Below are positions 15,792 through 22,286 of a stretch of DNA of 39,523 bases, one piece after another. Source of the stretch: Clostridia bacterium. GTDB taxonomy: Bacteria > Bacillota > Clostridia > Oscillospirales > CAG-272. The position numbers and the translations under genes are program-made. Within the stretch, counting starts at the first letter, position 1; each line of letters starts with the position of its first letter. The stretch spans positions 1 to 39,523 of the forward strand of contig JAGAPH010000094.1 in the NCBI GenBank assembly GCA_017623375.1. The letters run 5' to 3'. Below the pieces are notes generated by a model, which was given only the letters and a program-made list of their open reading frames with translations, had not been told where the DNA came from and did no database searches.

Positions 15792-16018
15792 TATTCTTGT
15801 ACCTCTCCTTCGGTGTTTTCTGCTGGGATGTATTCAACGATGTCGCCATAATTGACATTAAGGACGGCACAGATTTTATTCAGAACGGTCATACTGACTT
15901 CTTCGTTCTTACGCATCTTTGTCATTGTGTTGGGTGCGATGCCAGCGAGTTTTCGCAGGTCGCCTTTGCTCATTTCACGTTCGACGAGCAAACGCCAAAG
16001 CGGTTTGTAGGATACCAT
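15791..16018 (-). CDS. Cro/CI-type HTH regulator of the R-M operon
   Basis: A 75-aa protein consisting almost only of a helix-turn-helix: LVEREMSKGDLRKLAGIAPNTMTKM (residues 11-35), with helix 2-turn-helix 3 around KGDLRKLAGIAPNTMTKMRK, followed by VLNKICAVLNVNYGDIVEYI, typical of YozG/XRE-like small regulators. It is the first gene of the operon, immediately behind a sigma-A promoter with a palindrome over the start site. It overlaps hsdM by one base. By position and size it resembles a controller (C) protein that times methylase and nuclease expression; this role is inferred. AGGAGG is 7 nt before the ATG. Confidence 0.88.
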   Translation of the reverse strand: MVSYKPLWRLLVEREMSKGDLRKLAGIAPNTMTKMRKNEEVSMTVLNKICAVLNVNYGDIVEYIPAENTEGEVQE

Positions 16019-16036
16019 ATACGTTCCTCCTGTAAG

Positions 16037-16053
16037 GTATAGTGATCCTATAC
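16037..16053 (-). promoter_or_regulatory. Probable operator of the XRE regulator
   Basis: GTATAG (16037-16042) and CTATAC (16048-16053) are perfect inverted halves with a 5-nt spacer. They lie directly after the -10 box and over the likely transcription start, a position for repression by a small dimeric HTH protein. Confidence 0.6.
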
Positions 16054-16082
16054 ATTATAACATAAACTTTCACTTTTTTCAA
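16054..16082 (-). promoter_or_regulatory. Promoter of the XRE/R-M operon
   Basis: On the minus strand, TTGAAA (16077-16082), 17-nt spacer and TATAAT (16054-16059). It drives seven genes down to hsdR; no internal promoter was obvious. Confidence 0.85.
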
Positions 16083-16087
16083 TAGAC

Positions 16088-16107
16088 TTTCGCAAGATGT
16101 TGCGAAA
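16088..16107. promoter_or_regulatory. Palindrome upstream of the R-M promoter
   Basis: TTTCGCAA (16088-16095) and TTGCGAAA (16100-16107) are perfect 8-bp inverted halves with a 4-nt spacer, just upstream of the -35 box. It may be a second operator or activator site. Confidence 0.5.
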
Positions 16108-16111
16108 AAAG

Positions 16112-16140
16112 TTATTATAACTGCGATTTCGACATATAAT
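16112..16140 (+). promoter_or_regulatory. Weak promoter candidate for the DUF2958 gene
   Basis: TATAAT at 16135-16140 with a poor -35 (TTATTA, 16112-16117) and 17-nt spacing, 77 nt before the DUF2958 start. Divergent from the R-M promoter. Confidence 0.4.
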
Positions 16141-16217
16141 ACAACAAAGCGTATGGATTTACGCATATTCGACAGGTCAAGAATTAGGTTTGTAACGAAA
16201 CAGAAAGGATGTAAAAA

Positions 16218-16547
16218 ATGAAACTTTGGACGAAAGAAATTGAGCAGAGGGCGGCAAAATTTCCACTCGGCTCACAAGATGGCAAGGGCTTGGATGCCAT
16301 TGTGCTTGTGAAGTATTTTAATCCCTACGGAGCAGGCACGTGGCTTATCACGGAAGCAGAAAAGCAAGAAGATGGTGACTATTTGCTTTTCGGATTTTGC
16401 CACATCTTTGAGTGGGAATTTGGCTATGTAACTCTTAGCGAAATTCTGAACACCAAAGTGAACTTATTCGGATGCCAGTTACCGCTTGAGCGTGATCTCT
16501 ACATAGGCGAAAATGCCACAGTACGCGATTTCGCACAGGCGTATTAA
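16218..16547 (+). CDS. DUF2958 domain protein
   Basis: 109 aa covering a single DUF2958 domain: the LVKYFNPYGAGTWLITEAE segment, then YLLFGFCHIFEWEFGYVTLSEIL and the end LPLERDLYIGENATVRDF, all typical of the family. The function is unknown; such genes are common on plasmids, conjugative elements and genomic islands. AAAGGATG precedes the ATG, within a leader very like that of ardA (CAGAAAGGATG in both), suggesting shared expression of the two plus-strand genes. It is transcribed away from the R-M operon. Confidence 0.82.
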   Translation: MKLWTKEIEQRAAKFPLGSQDGKGLDAIVLVKYFNPYGAGTWLITEAEKQEDGDYLLFGFCHIFEWEFGYVTLSEILNTKVNLFGCQLPLERDLYIGENATVRDFAQAY

Positions 16548-16577
16548 GGAAAAGTGCCTTTATACTGGCAATCATAC

Positions 16578-16827
16578 TTGCCTTTTCTCAAAGCGTAAAA
16601 AACGTTGAAAAGGCAAATATGTACCGCAGAATGATACTTTTCAGAAAGTATATTGAAAAGTATCAATGAAATTCGATTTGTGCTTGGCTCGAGATAACGC
16701 AGCCAAGCATCATATTGAATTTTTTATGGGGGAAGAAACGGCGAAAGCCGTCTCTTCCCGAAGAACAAGCTCCAAACTTAGGTTGGAGCAACGCAGGATT
16801 TTTGCGAAAAAAATCCAACATTTTTTT
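16578..16827 (+). other. Array of about six consecutive hairpins (structured RNA or ssDNA site)
   Basis: Stems in order: 16578-16587/16607-16616 (10 bp perfect); 16632-16643/16654-16665 (12 bp perfect); 16681-16689/16701-16709 (9 bp); 16730-16742/16747-16759 (12 of 13 bp, GAAA tetraloop); 16769-16775/16783-16789 (7 bp, loop ACTTAGG); 16796-16803/16809-16816 (8 bp) followed by a T-run at 16821-16827. This fills the 360-nt gap between the DUF2958 gene and the second recombinase gene. It does not match an RNA family I recognise. It may be an RNA ending in a terminator, or a recombination or replication site working as single-stranded DNA. Confidence 0.65.
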
Positions 16828-16907
16828 GATGGGTTGTGCCTACTTTCCCTTAAAAGTTTGGTTTTAGTCTTAACGAAAATTCAACACTAATGGGGGGTGA
16901 TAATTCT

Positions 16908-17852
16908 GTGGGTAGAAACCACAAAAACATTAAAATACAGCTAAATCAAAAGCTGGATAGCCTTTTGAGGATCGGACAAAAGAAGCAAAAAGAAAAGGTC
17001 GGTTCGCCCAACTACAATCCTAACCGATCAGAGGGAGTGCATAGTATTCAAACAGCACAAACATATCGGCAGGTCATAAATGATTTTGGTTCTTTCCTCA
17101 AAAACGAGGGCGTAAAGGATATTTCACAAATTGACAGTCAAGTGGTTGCCAAGTATATGGAAACCAAGAAAGGACAGTCAAAATGGACGACGGCAAAAAT
17201 TTGCTCGAGTTTGAACAAGGTTTTGCAAACGAACTATACCCCAAAAGACTTTAACATAGGGAACAGAAGTCAAAAAGAGGTCATACACAATAGACGGATT
17301 TTAACGGCAAATTCAACAGCCGATAGATCCAGTAATCAAGATGCCCTATGGTTCGCATCCTGTACAGGTGCAAGGCGTGAAACGCTTATGAGCGTTACCG
17401 CCAATCAAGCCATCCGAAATGACGATGGGCAAGTCATTGGTTTTCGCTTTGAGGGTTGCAAAGGTGGGAAAACAGGCTGTGTGTTGGTGCTCCCAGATCA
17501 GCGTGAGAAAATGACCAGCTTCGTTGATAATAAGATTGCAACTGCCGGTCAGAACGCACGCCTTATTTCGCATTGCTCAAAGAACTGTAATCCGCATTAT
17601 GAGCGTGGGAATTACGCCCAATCCTTATATTCCAGCCTCAAGGAAGCGAAGGACAATGGACGTGATTTGTATGATGGTCGGAGAGGTCTATTTATTGATC
17701 AGCAGAAATACGAACAGGCAATGAACCACCCCAGATATTCTTCGCCAACGGTACGTGGCTACGATACTGCGGTGCTTGCCGAACTCGCACAACACCTTCT
17801 ACATTATAGAATCTCGTCCACACTTATCTATCTGGATAGGGATTCCGTATAA
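16908..17852 (+). CDS. Tyrosine recombinase (second recombinase of the island)
   Basis: 314 aa from GTG 16908, chosen because GGGGGGTGAT (16892 onward) sits 8 nt upstream; ATG 16890 would place this site inside the gene. The N-terminal SAM-like core-binding domain (QTAQTYRQVINDFGSFLKNE, about 48-105) is followed by a catalytic domain. It has Arg156 in CTGARRETLM, a Lys in the KGGK beta hairpin (185-188), box II His230-x-x-Arg233 in NPHYERGNYAQ, His299 in LLHYRIS and nucleophile Tyr308 in TLIYL. All six catalytic positions appear present, so it may be active. It differs clearly from the Tn916-type integrase at the right end. It follows the hairpin array and is closed by a terminator. Confidence 0.75.
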   Translation: MGRNHKNIKIQLNQKLDSLLRIGQKKQKEKVGSPNYNPNRSEGVHSIQTAQTYRQVINDFGSFLKNEGVKDISQIDSQVVAKYMETKKGQSKWTTAKICSSLNKVLQTNYTPKDFNIGNRSQKEVIHNRRILTANSTADRSSNQDALWFASCTGARRETLMSVTANQAIRNDDGQVIGFRFEGCKGGKTGCVLVLPDQREKMTSFVDNKIATAGQNARLISHCSKNCNPHYERGNYAQSLYSSLKEAKDNGRDLYDGRRGLFIDQQKYEQAMNHPRYSSPTVRGYDTAVLAELAQHLLHYRISSTLIYLDRDSV

Positions 17853-17857
17853 AGTGA

Positions 17858-17895
17858 AAAAGCACTTCTACCCTTTGTGGCAGAGGTGCTTTTAT
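17858..17895 (+). terminator. Terminator after the second recombinase
   Basis: AGCACTTCT (17861-17869) with AGAGGTGCT (17882-17890), one G-T pair, flanked by A- and T-runs. Confidence 0.8.
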
Positions 17896-17980
17896 TATGC
17901 GTTGAGTTATAAACCGCAAATGGATTTTATACAATATAAGGTTATAACGCATAGATGCGTTGACAGAAAGGATGTTTAAT

Positions 17981-18541
17981 ATGCAAGGCAAGAATTATTT
18001 GAATGGCAACAGAAGTATGAAAGTGTTTATCACAAACCTTGGTCGCTATAACGAGGGTTATCTTGTGGGCAAATGGGTAAAGCTCCCCGTGGACGATGAA
18101 ACGCTCGACAAGGTGCTTGAGGAGATCGGTATCAACGAACAGTACGAGGAATATTTCATCACGGACTACGAAAACGAATTTGTGGCTATCGGTGATGTTA
18201 TTTCGGAGTATTCAAGCGTGGCGGCGTTAAATAAGCTCGCAGAACGCCTTGAGGTGTTGTCGGATGCGGATGCCGACAAGCTCGGTGCGGTGCTTGAATA
18301 TGAAGCCTGCAGGAGTGTGGCAGAGGTCATAGACCTTTTGGACGAGCTTGACGAGTTTGATTTGCTCCCCGATGTTACGGATGATGAGGGGTTGGGGTAT
18401 TACTACGTGGAAGAATACGGAAGTATCGATATTCCCGAACACCTAAAAAATTATTTCGATTATGAAACGTTCGGCAGAGATGTAAGGCTCGAAAATTCGT
18501 GCCTATTCACAAGTTACGGCTTCTTGCTCGACAACCGCTAA
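17981..18541 (+). CDS. ardA: Antirestriction protein ArdA
   Basis: A DNA-mimic protein that binds and blocks type I restriction enzymes. The start MQGKNYLNGNRSMKVFITNL is followed by the family's typical GRYNEGYLVGKWVKLP, the YEEYFITDYEN motif, and an acidic middle (LEVLSDADADKLGAVLEYE and VIDLLDELDEFDLLPDV). 186 aa, with high Asp and Glu content as in ArdA. ATG 17981 has AAAGGAT 7 nt upstream; a second ATG before KVFITNL (18017) lacks a good ribosome site. It sits on the same island as a complete type I system, so it may protect the incoming element from the host's enzymes or modulate its own. Confidence 0.93.
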   Translation: MQGKNYLNGNRSMKVFITNLGRYNEGYLVGKWVKLPVDDETLDKVLEEIGINEQYEEYFITDYENEFVAIGDVISEYSSVAALNKLAERLEVLSDADADKLGAVLEYEACRSVAEVIDLLDELDEFDLLPDVTDDEGLGYYYVEEYGSIDIPEHLKNYFDYETFGRDVRLENSCLFTSYGFLLDNR

Positions 18542-18562
18542 AAAGCTGAAAATATAGGCGGA

Positions 18563-18575
18563 GGTTGCTCGAACA
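18563..18575 (+). repeat. 13-bp island repeat, copy 2
   Basis: GGTTGCTCGAACA, identical to 5684-5696, placed between ardA and the excisionase-like gene. Confidence 0.45.
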
Positions 18576-18660
18576 CAATTTCTCTTTTTATGAAAAATAT
18601 CACTCTAAAATATGTGTACGTTAGAAATAACGAATACATTTCGTAAAGGATATTTTAAGT

Positions 18661-18888
18661 ATGAATACTGTAAATACAAGTATTACAAGAGAAACGCTCC
18701 CGATGTATATCGGAGTCCATGACGCTGTGAGAATGGGCATCACCCGAAACAGCTTTTACACGCTAACCCACCGTGACAATGATTTTGTGGTGGAGATTGG
18801 CGGCAGAGTCTATCTCGACCGAGATGGATTGCTCGCTTGGCTCGACCGAGGCGGCGACAAGAAGAATAACAGAAAGGATAAGGAATAA
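18661..18888 (+). CDS. xis: Excisionase-like DNA-binding protein
   Basis: 75 aa with an excisionase-family winged HTH: LPMYIGVHDAVRMGITRNSFYTL, then IGGRVYLDRDGLLAWLD, and a basic tail (KKNNRKDKE). The pattern matches the Tn916-type Xis/MerR-like group that binds attachment-site arms and directs integrase toward excision. It ends 3 nt before the integrase gene, so the two are almost certainly co-transcribed. GTAAAGGATATT upstream of the ATG provides the ribosome site. Confidence 0.85.
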   Translation: MNTVNTSITRETLPMYIGVHDAVRMGITRNSFYTLTHRDNDFVVEIGGRVYLDRDGLLAWLDRGGDKKNNRKDKE

Positions 18889-18891
18889 GCT

Positions 18892-20127
18892 ATGGCAAAC
18901 AAGAAGAATACCGCCAAGAATAAAGGCAAGGTTTCCAATGGTATGGGAAGCATCCGCAAGAGAAGCAACGGCAGTTATGAGGTACGCTATACCGAGGGGT
19001 TTGACCTTTCGGGCAAGCAAATTCAGCGTAGCAAGAGCTTCAAGACCGAGCGTGAAGCTAACGAGTTTAGAATCAAAACGCTCAACCAAATCAATGAGGG
19101 TACTTACGTGTCGCCCAATCAGATGCCGTTTGAGGAAGGGGCAATATACTATCTCAACCACCATACATCAAATCTTAAGGATTTAACAAAGAAATCCTAT
19201 GAAGATCGTTTGAGATTACATATTATCCCTGCTCTTGGGAACATAAAGCTCTGCAAACTGACCTCTTTTGCTGTACAGGACTTTGTAGATGGGCTCGGTC
19301 GTAAAACAGACGAACGCAAAGCTCTTTCTCCAAAGACAATCAAATGTATCCACGGTGTATTGCATAAAGTACTTAGCAAAGCTGTTGGGTTGGGATATTT
19401 AAGCAAAAATCCAGCAGATGGTGCTACATTGCCCAAAGTAAAGCAAATCGAGGTGAAACCTCTTAATGATCGTCAAACAGTAGAGTTTCTAAAGGCTATA
19501 AAGGGCGACATATATAATCAAGTTTATATGATTGCTTTGTTTATGGGACTTCGCCAAGGAGAAGTTTTAGGCTTAGCGTGGGATTGTATTGACTGGGAGA
19601 ACAATGTTATCACAATCAAACAACAGTTACTTAGAAAACGCGATTATGAATTGATCGAAAGCATCGATGATGACGACAATAATCCATATAAGATCGCTCC
19701 TGTTAAAGACGACGATGTTCGTTACATTTGTGTCGACGATGAAATCATGGATATTTTTCGCACTCGACTTGAAGAACAGAACGAGCAACGCAAACGAGCT
19801 GGCGACCTTTGGTATGAGCCGTTTCCCAACCTCGTTTTTGAAAATGCGTTTGGCAAGAATTTTGCTCATAGCACCGTCCGCAAACATTTCAAGAAAAGCG
19901 TCGCAGAGATTGGATTGCCCGAAGAGCGTTTCCATAATTTGCGACACAATTACACTGCAAGAGCACTTGAGAGTGGAGATCCTGTGAAGGTAGTACAAGA
20001 TAATCTCGGTCACTCCACAGCGGATTTCACATTAAAAGTTTACGCTCACGGGACAAAGGAAGCACAAATAAAAAGTGCCAAGAATATGAATGACCGCATC
20101 AAAAAACTTAAAGAGCTTATGGCTTAA
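18892..20127 (+). CDS. int: Tyrosine integrase (Tn916-like)
   Basis: Catalyses integration and excision at the tRNA-Ser site. 411 aa: an N-terminal arm-binding domain (GMGSIRKRSNGSYEVRYTEGFDLSGK), a SAM-like core-binding domain (about 75-170), and a catalytic domain with Arg221 (MGLRQGEVLG), Lys272 (APVKDDDVRYI), His348-x-x-Arg351 (FHNLRHNYT), His374 (LGHSTADFT) and nucleophile Tyr384 (KVYAH). The set is complete, so the enzyme should be active. Its stop is 200 nt from attR, the usual place for an integrase gene. It may read from the excisionase gene's promoter. Confidence 0.96.
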   Translation: MANKKNTAKNKGKVSNGMGSIRKRSNGSYEVRYTEGFDLSGKQIQRSKSFKTEREANEFRIKTLNQINEGTYVSPNQMPFEEGAIYYLNHHTSNLKDLTKKSYEDRLRLHIIPALGNIKLCKLTSFAVQDFVDGLGRKTDERKALSPKTIKCIHGVLHKVLSKAVGLGYLSKNPADGATLPKVKQIEVKPLNDRQTVEFLKAIKGDIYNQVYMIALFMGLRQGEVLGLAWDCIDWENNVITIKQQLLRKRDYELIESIDDDDNNPYKIAPVKDDDVRYICVDDEIMDIFRTRLEEQNEQRKRAGDLWYEPFPNLVFENAFGKNFAHSTVRKHFKKSVAEIGLPEERFHNLRHNYTARALESGDPVKVVQDNLGHSTADFTLKVYAHGTKEAQIKSAKNMNDRIKKLKELMA

Positions 20128-20130
20128 GAT

Positions 20131-20176
20131 AAGACCGTACACATCAAAACAGATGTTGTGCGGTCTTTCTTTTTAT
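20131..20176 (+). terminator. Terminator of the xis-int operon
   Basis: GACCGTACACATC pairs with GATGTTGTGCGGTC (small internal mismatch), followed by a T-rich tract. It ends the island's last transcript before attR. Confidence 0.82.
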
Positions 20177-20240
20177 AAGGGATTTGCTCATACAAAATCC
20201 CTTACGATTTTTCAAATCAATAAGAAAAATAAGAAAAATA

Positions 20241-20307
20241 AGACAAATAAGACGAAAAAGGCATAAAAACTCCCATTTTTACCGACTATGCAGACAAATA
20301 AGACGAA
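20241..20307 (+). repeat. Direct repeats beside attR (possible integrase arm sites)
   Basis: AGACAAATAAGACGAA occurs at 20241-20256 and again at 20292-20307, within a run of related AAATAAGA units starting near 20221. Two identical 16-mers between the integrase gene and attR are where arm-type binding sites usually lie. Confidence 0.55.
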
Positions 20308-20326
20308 TAGGACAGCGGCACACAAA

Positions 20327-20349
20327 TTCAAATCTCTCCTTCTCCGCCA
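20327..20349 (+). repeat. attR (23-bp tRNA 3'-end repeat)
   Basis: Identical to 5520-5542. Only the 3' tRNA part is present and no tRNA body precedes it, so this is the displaced end of the target gene. Confidence 0.93.
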
Positions 20350-20388
20350 AAAATAAGGGATATCCCAATTGGGATGTCCCTTATTTTT
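20350..20388 (+). terminator. Displaced host terminator of tRNA-Ser
   Basis: AAAATAAGGGA and ATCCC pair with GGGAT and TCCCTTATTTT around an AATT loop. It follows attR directly, as the original tRNA terminator would before insertion. Confidence 0.7.
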
Positions 20389-20458
20389 ATCGAAGTCGAA
20401 AATTGAACTCGAAGTGCCGTTTTGCGGAGCAATGCGACTATGCGACGGCGGCGGGCAC

Positions 20459-20473
20459 TTCAAATCTCTCCTT
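20459..20473 (+). repeat. Partial third copy of the attachment core
   Basis: TTCAAATCTCTCCTT matches the first 15 nt of the attachment repeat, 132 nt after attR starts. It may be a scar of an earlier integration at the same tRNA. The rest of 20390-20616 holds no convincing gene. Confidence 0.5.
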
Positions 20474-20616
20474 TTCATCAATGAAAAGCCGAGGGTTAAA
20501 AAAGGAGTGATACCGCCGGACAAGATAGAATACCTAGTAAAAGAGCTTACCAAGCTGATGGCACGGCTCAATAAGCTCTTGATTGAGATCGTTTCCTTCA
20601 TCGGTATGAATTTTGC

Positions 20617-20645
20617 TTTACATTTATGCCCATATATGCTATAAT
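20617..20645 (+). promoter_or_regulatory. Promoter of the monooxygenase-like gene
   Basis: TTTACA (20617-20622), 17-nt spacer, TATAAT (20640-20645), 30 nt before the start codon. Confidence 0.8.
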
Positions 20646-20674
20646 TGTGATGAAATTATATTAAGGAGGACTTT

Positions 20675-20962
20675 ATGTACACTATCTATGTTAAATTCAA
20701 ATGCCTTGAGGGCAAAAGAGAGGGCTTTGTTGAGCGAGTGAGAAAAGAGGGGATACTGGATAAGATACGCGCAGAGGACGGTTGTCTGCGCTATGATTAT
20801 TACTATTCAGAGTCCGATACTAATGAGCTTTTGCTTATTGAGGCTTGGGAGACTAAGCGTCATCAGGAGATACATATCGGGCAGCCTCATATGGCGCAGC
20901 TGCGCGCCCTGAAGGACGGCTATATCGAGACTACCCAGCTTGGAGAGTTCGAGCTGAAATAA
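20675..20962 (+). CDS. Antibiotic biosynthesis monooxygenase (ABM) domain protein, YgiN-like
   Basis: A 95-aa single ABM domain of dimeric alpha-beta barrel proteins: MYTIYVKFKCLEGKREGFVERV, GCLRYDYYYSESDTNELLLIEAWETKRHQEIHI, then HMAQLRALKD. Members include quinol monooxygenases and heme-degrading or cofactor-free oxidoreductases. The substrate is unknown and the family name does not imply antibiotic synthesis. It has a good promoter and an AAGGAGG site, and stands alone just outside the island. Confidence 0.85.
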   Translation: MYTIYVKFKCLEGKREGFVERVRKEGILDKIRAEDGCLRYDYYYSESDTNELLLIEAWETKRHQEIHIGQPHMAQLRALKDGYIETTQLGEFELK

Positions 20963-21403
20963 ATCGGGATTTAGCGGTGAGTTCGATGTGTACGCACAAA
21001 CCCACTGTTAAAGTTTAGGTCAAGCCTTTTTAAAGGCTTGCGGAGTCAAGGGCGCGGAGCCCTTGTCGCCGTCCGCAGACGGCGAAATATCTTCATCATG
21101 AGAAGGGAGTCTGAGGCGGAGCCTCAGCCGCTCTCCGCAGAGAGCGGAATTCCTCAAAATCATTGTGTTTGATATTCAGGGGAACCCCTCATGGTAGTAA
21201 CGCTTTGCGTTACTTTGTTCCCCTCTTTCAAAAGCCTTAGCTTTTGAAATTCACCTTTCCTGCATTTTTTACACGATAAAGGAGTTCCGACCTCTGCGGA
21301 GGTCGGGGAGGGCTCCGCGCCCTCCACTGCGCCGCCTTTTAAAAAAGCGGGCGAAAACTTTAAAAATGGGTGCGGTGCGAACCCACCGACAAATCAAAAT
21401 TTG
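20962..21403. repeat. Dispersed repeat element, long mosaic copy
   Basis: Begins with AATCGGGATTTAGCGGTGAG and ends with CACCGACAAATCAAAATTTG, the inverted ends of the family. Inside are many short GC-rich palindromes, for example GACCTCTGCGGAGGTC, GAGGGCTCCGCGCCCTC and GCTCTCCGCAGAGAGC. No gene is visible in this 461-nt gap. Confidence 0.65.
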
Positions 21404-21423
21404 AAAATATTACGTGTCTAATT

Positions 21424-22119
21424 TCACACCACAACGGGGACGGTACCGTTGGCTTCGATGGTGTCGGGGGTAACGTTACAGTCTATTGCCATAATGCCAA
21501 CGCCTGCTTCGGCGGCGCGGCGGAGCGCGTCTCCGAACGCCCTGTGCGTGTTATCGTTGGGGCGAAGCTCGCGCACTCCCTTCATTTGAATAACAAAGAG
21601 TATATACGCCTCGTAGCCCTCACCTATACATTCGGTAAGCTCACGCAGGTGCTTTACGCCTCGTTCGGTTGGCGCGTCGGGAAACATGGCGATGCCGTCC
21701 TCTTCAAGAGTGACTCCTTTTACCTCTATAAAGGCTTTGCGCTCGCCGTCCTCCACGTAGATATCAAATCGGGAGCTTTTGTGAGTTACCTCGCGGCGTA
21801 TCCGAGCGTTATCCGAGAAAAGCCCCGACGCGGCAAGCCATTCACAGGCAACGTCGTTGGGGATCTGTGAGTCCATATTAATGGTAAGAGGCGTTTTTCC
21901 TTGACGCTCCTTTATGACGGCAATAAGGTCGTAAGCGGTCTTTCTGTGGGGATTATCGGAAACGCTCAGATATACCGTCGCTCCCTTGGGGAGAAGCTCG
22001 CGGCATCTGCCCGTGTTTTTTACGTGGACGGTCTGCGGCGCTCCGTCTATTTCCACAGTTGCCACAAAACGGTTGGGGCGGTCTATAAATTTTGCTTCTA
22101 TTACTTTTTTGTATTTCAT
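21424..22119 (-). CDS. sfsA: SfsA family DNA-binding protein/nuclease
   Basis: A 231-aa SfsA protein. The N-terminal OB-like part has the IEAKFIDRPNRFVATVEIDG and HVKNTGRCRELLPKGATVYL motifs that define the family. The C-terminal part has a PD-(D/E)xK-like nuclease core: RFDIYVEDGERKAFIEVKGVTL (Asp, Glu-x-Lys), then FPDAPTERGVKHLREL. E. coli SfsA was named for stimulating maltose fermentation; its nuclease fold suggests a role with nucleic acid. GAGG lies 7 nt before the ATG. It is transcribed divergently from the phosphatase operon. Confidence 0.93.
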   Translation of the reverse strand: MKYKKVIEAKFIDRPNRFVATVEIDGAPQTVHVKNTGRCRELLPKGATVYLSVSDNPHRKTAYDLIAVIKERQGKTPLTINMDSQIPNDVACEWLAASGLFSDNARIRREVTHKSSRFDIYVEDGERKAFIEVKGVTLEEDGIAMFPDAPTERGVKHLRELTECIGEGYEAYILFVIQMKGVRELRPNDNTHRAFGDALRRAAEAGVGIMAIDCNVTPDTIEANGTVPVVV

Positions 22120-22133
22120 ACGATGTCCTCATG

Positions 22134-22155
22134 ATAAACAGTCATTATTGTTTAT
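22134..22155. promoter_or_regulatory. Inverted repeat near the sfsA -10
   Basis: ATAAACA (22134-22140) and TGTTTAT (22149-22155) lie between the sfsA -10 box and its start codon. Possible operator. Confidence 0.35.
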
Positions 22156-22159
22156 GATC

Positions 22160-22188
22160 ATTATATCCCTTTTGATATTTATTGTCAA
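22160..22188 (-). promoter_or_regulatory. Promoter of sfsA
   Basis: Minus-strand TTGACA (22183-22188), 17-nt spacer, TATAAT (22160-22165); both boxes perfect. Confidence 0.85.
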
Positions 22189-22226
22189 TGATTTTCAACT
22201 AAACAGGACAAAAGTCATAAGAGTTA

Positions 22227-22255
22227 TTGAATTTTGTTGCTCGATATGATAAAAT
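22227..22255 (+). promoter_or_regulatory. Promoter of the phosphatase/ProX operon
   Basis: TTGAAT (22227-22232), 17-nt spacer, TAAAAT (22250-22255); the same variant as the CarD-gene promoter. The start codon follows at 22287. Confidence 0.78.
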
Positions 22256-22286
22256 AACGGTATTACCGTATTGCGAGGAAAAACAC

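Larger units (their letters stand above)
5520..20349 (+). mobile_element. Integrative genomic island in tRNA-Ser, carrying a type I R-M system
   Basis: Bounded by a 23-bp perfect direct repeat of the tRNA-Ser 3' end (5520-5542 and 20327-20349). A tyrosine integrase and an excisionase-like gene lie just inside the right end. The cargo is a type I restriction-modification operon with three extra genes, ArdA, a DUF2958 protein, a second tyrosine recombinase and a 528-aa protein. Base composition is uneven, with AT-rich stretches (5700-7500, 10830-11720, 12200-14040) between richer hsdR and hsdM. No relaxase, coupling protein or type IV secretion gene is visible. It is therefore best called an integrative island, possibly mobilised in trans. 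Confidence 0.9.

Noticed and set aside
14043..15851. A 602-codon plus-strand open frame opposite hsdM
   Set aside because: It mirrors the codons of hsdM, which has clear family motifs and a coupled ribosome site. The antisense translation is Cys/His-rich with no recognisable domain.
16666..16890. A 74-codon frame across the hairpin array
   Set aside because: No ribosome site, no family, and the DNA is explained by perfect inverted repeats; the translated sequence follows the stems.
20221..20307. CRISPR-like short repeats near attR
   Set aside because: The repeats are tandem AT-rich units without unique spacers and no cas gene is present.
5520..20349. Integrative conjugative element
   Set aside because: Int, Xis and ArdA suggest it, but no relaxase, coupling protein or secretion gene was found, so only an integrative island is claimed.
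20369..20644. A 91-codon frame after attR (GGGHFKSLLF...)
   Set aside because: It begins inside a terminator hairpin and includes the partial attachment core. Similar short frames arise beside tRNA insertion sites and are unlikely to be genes.
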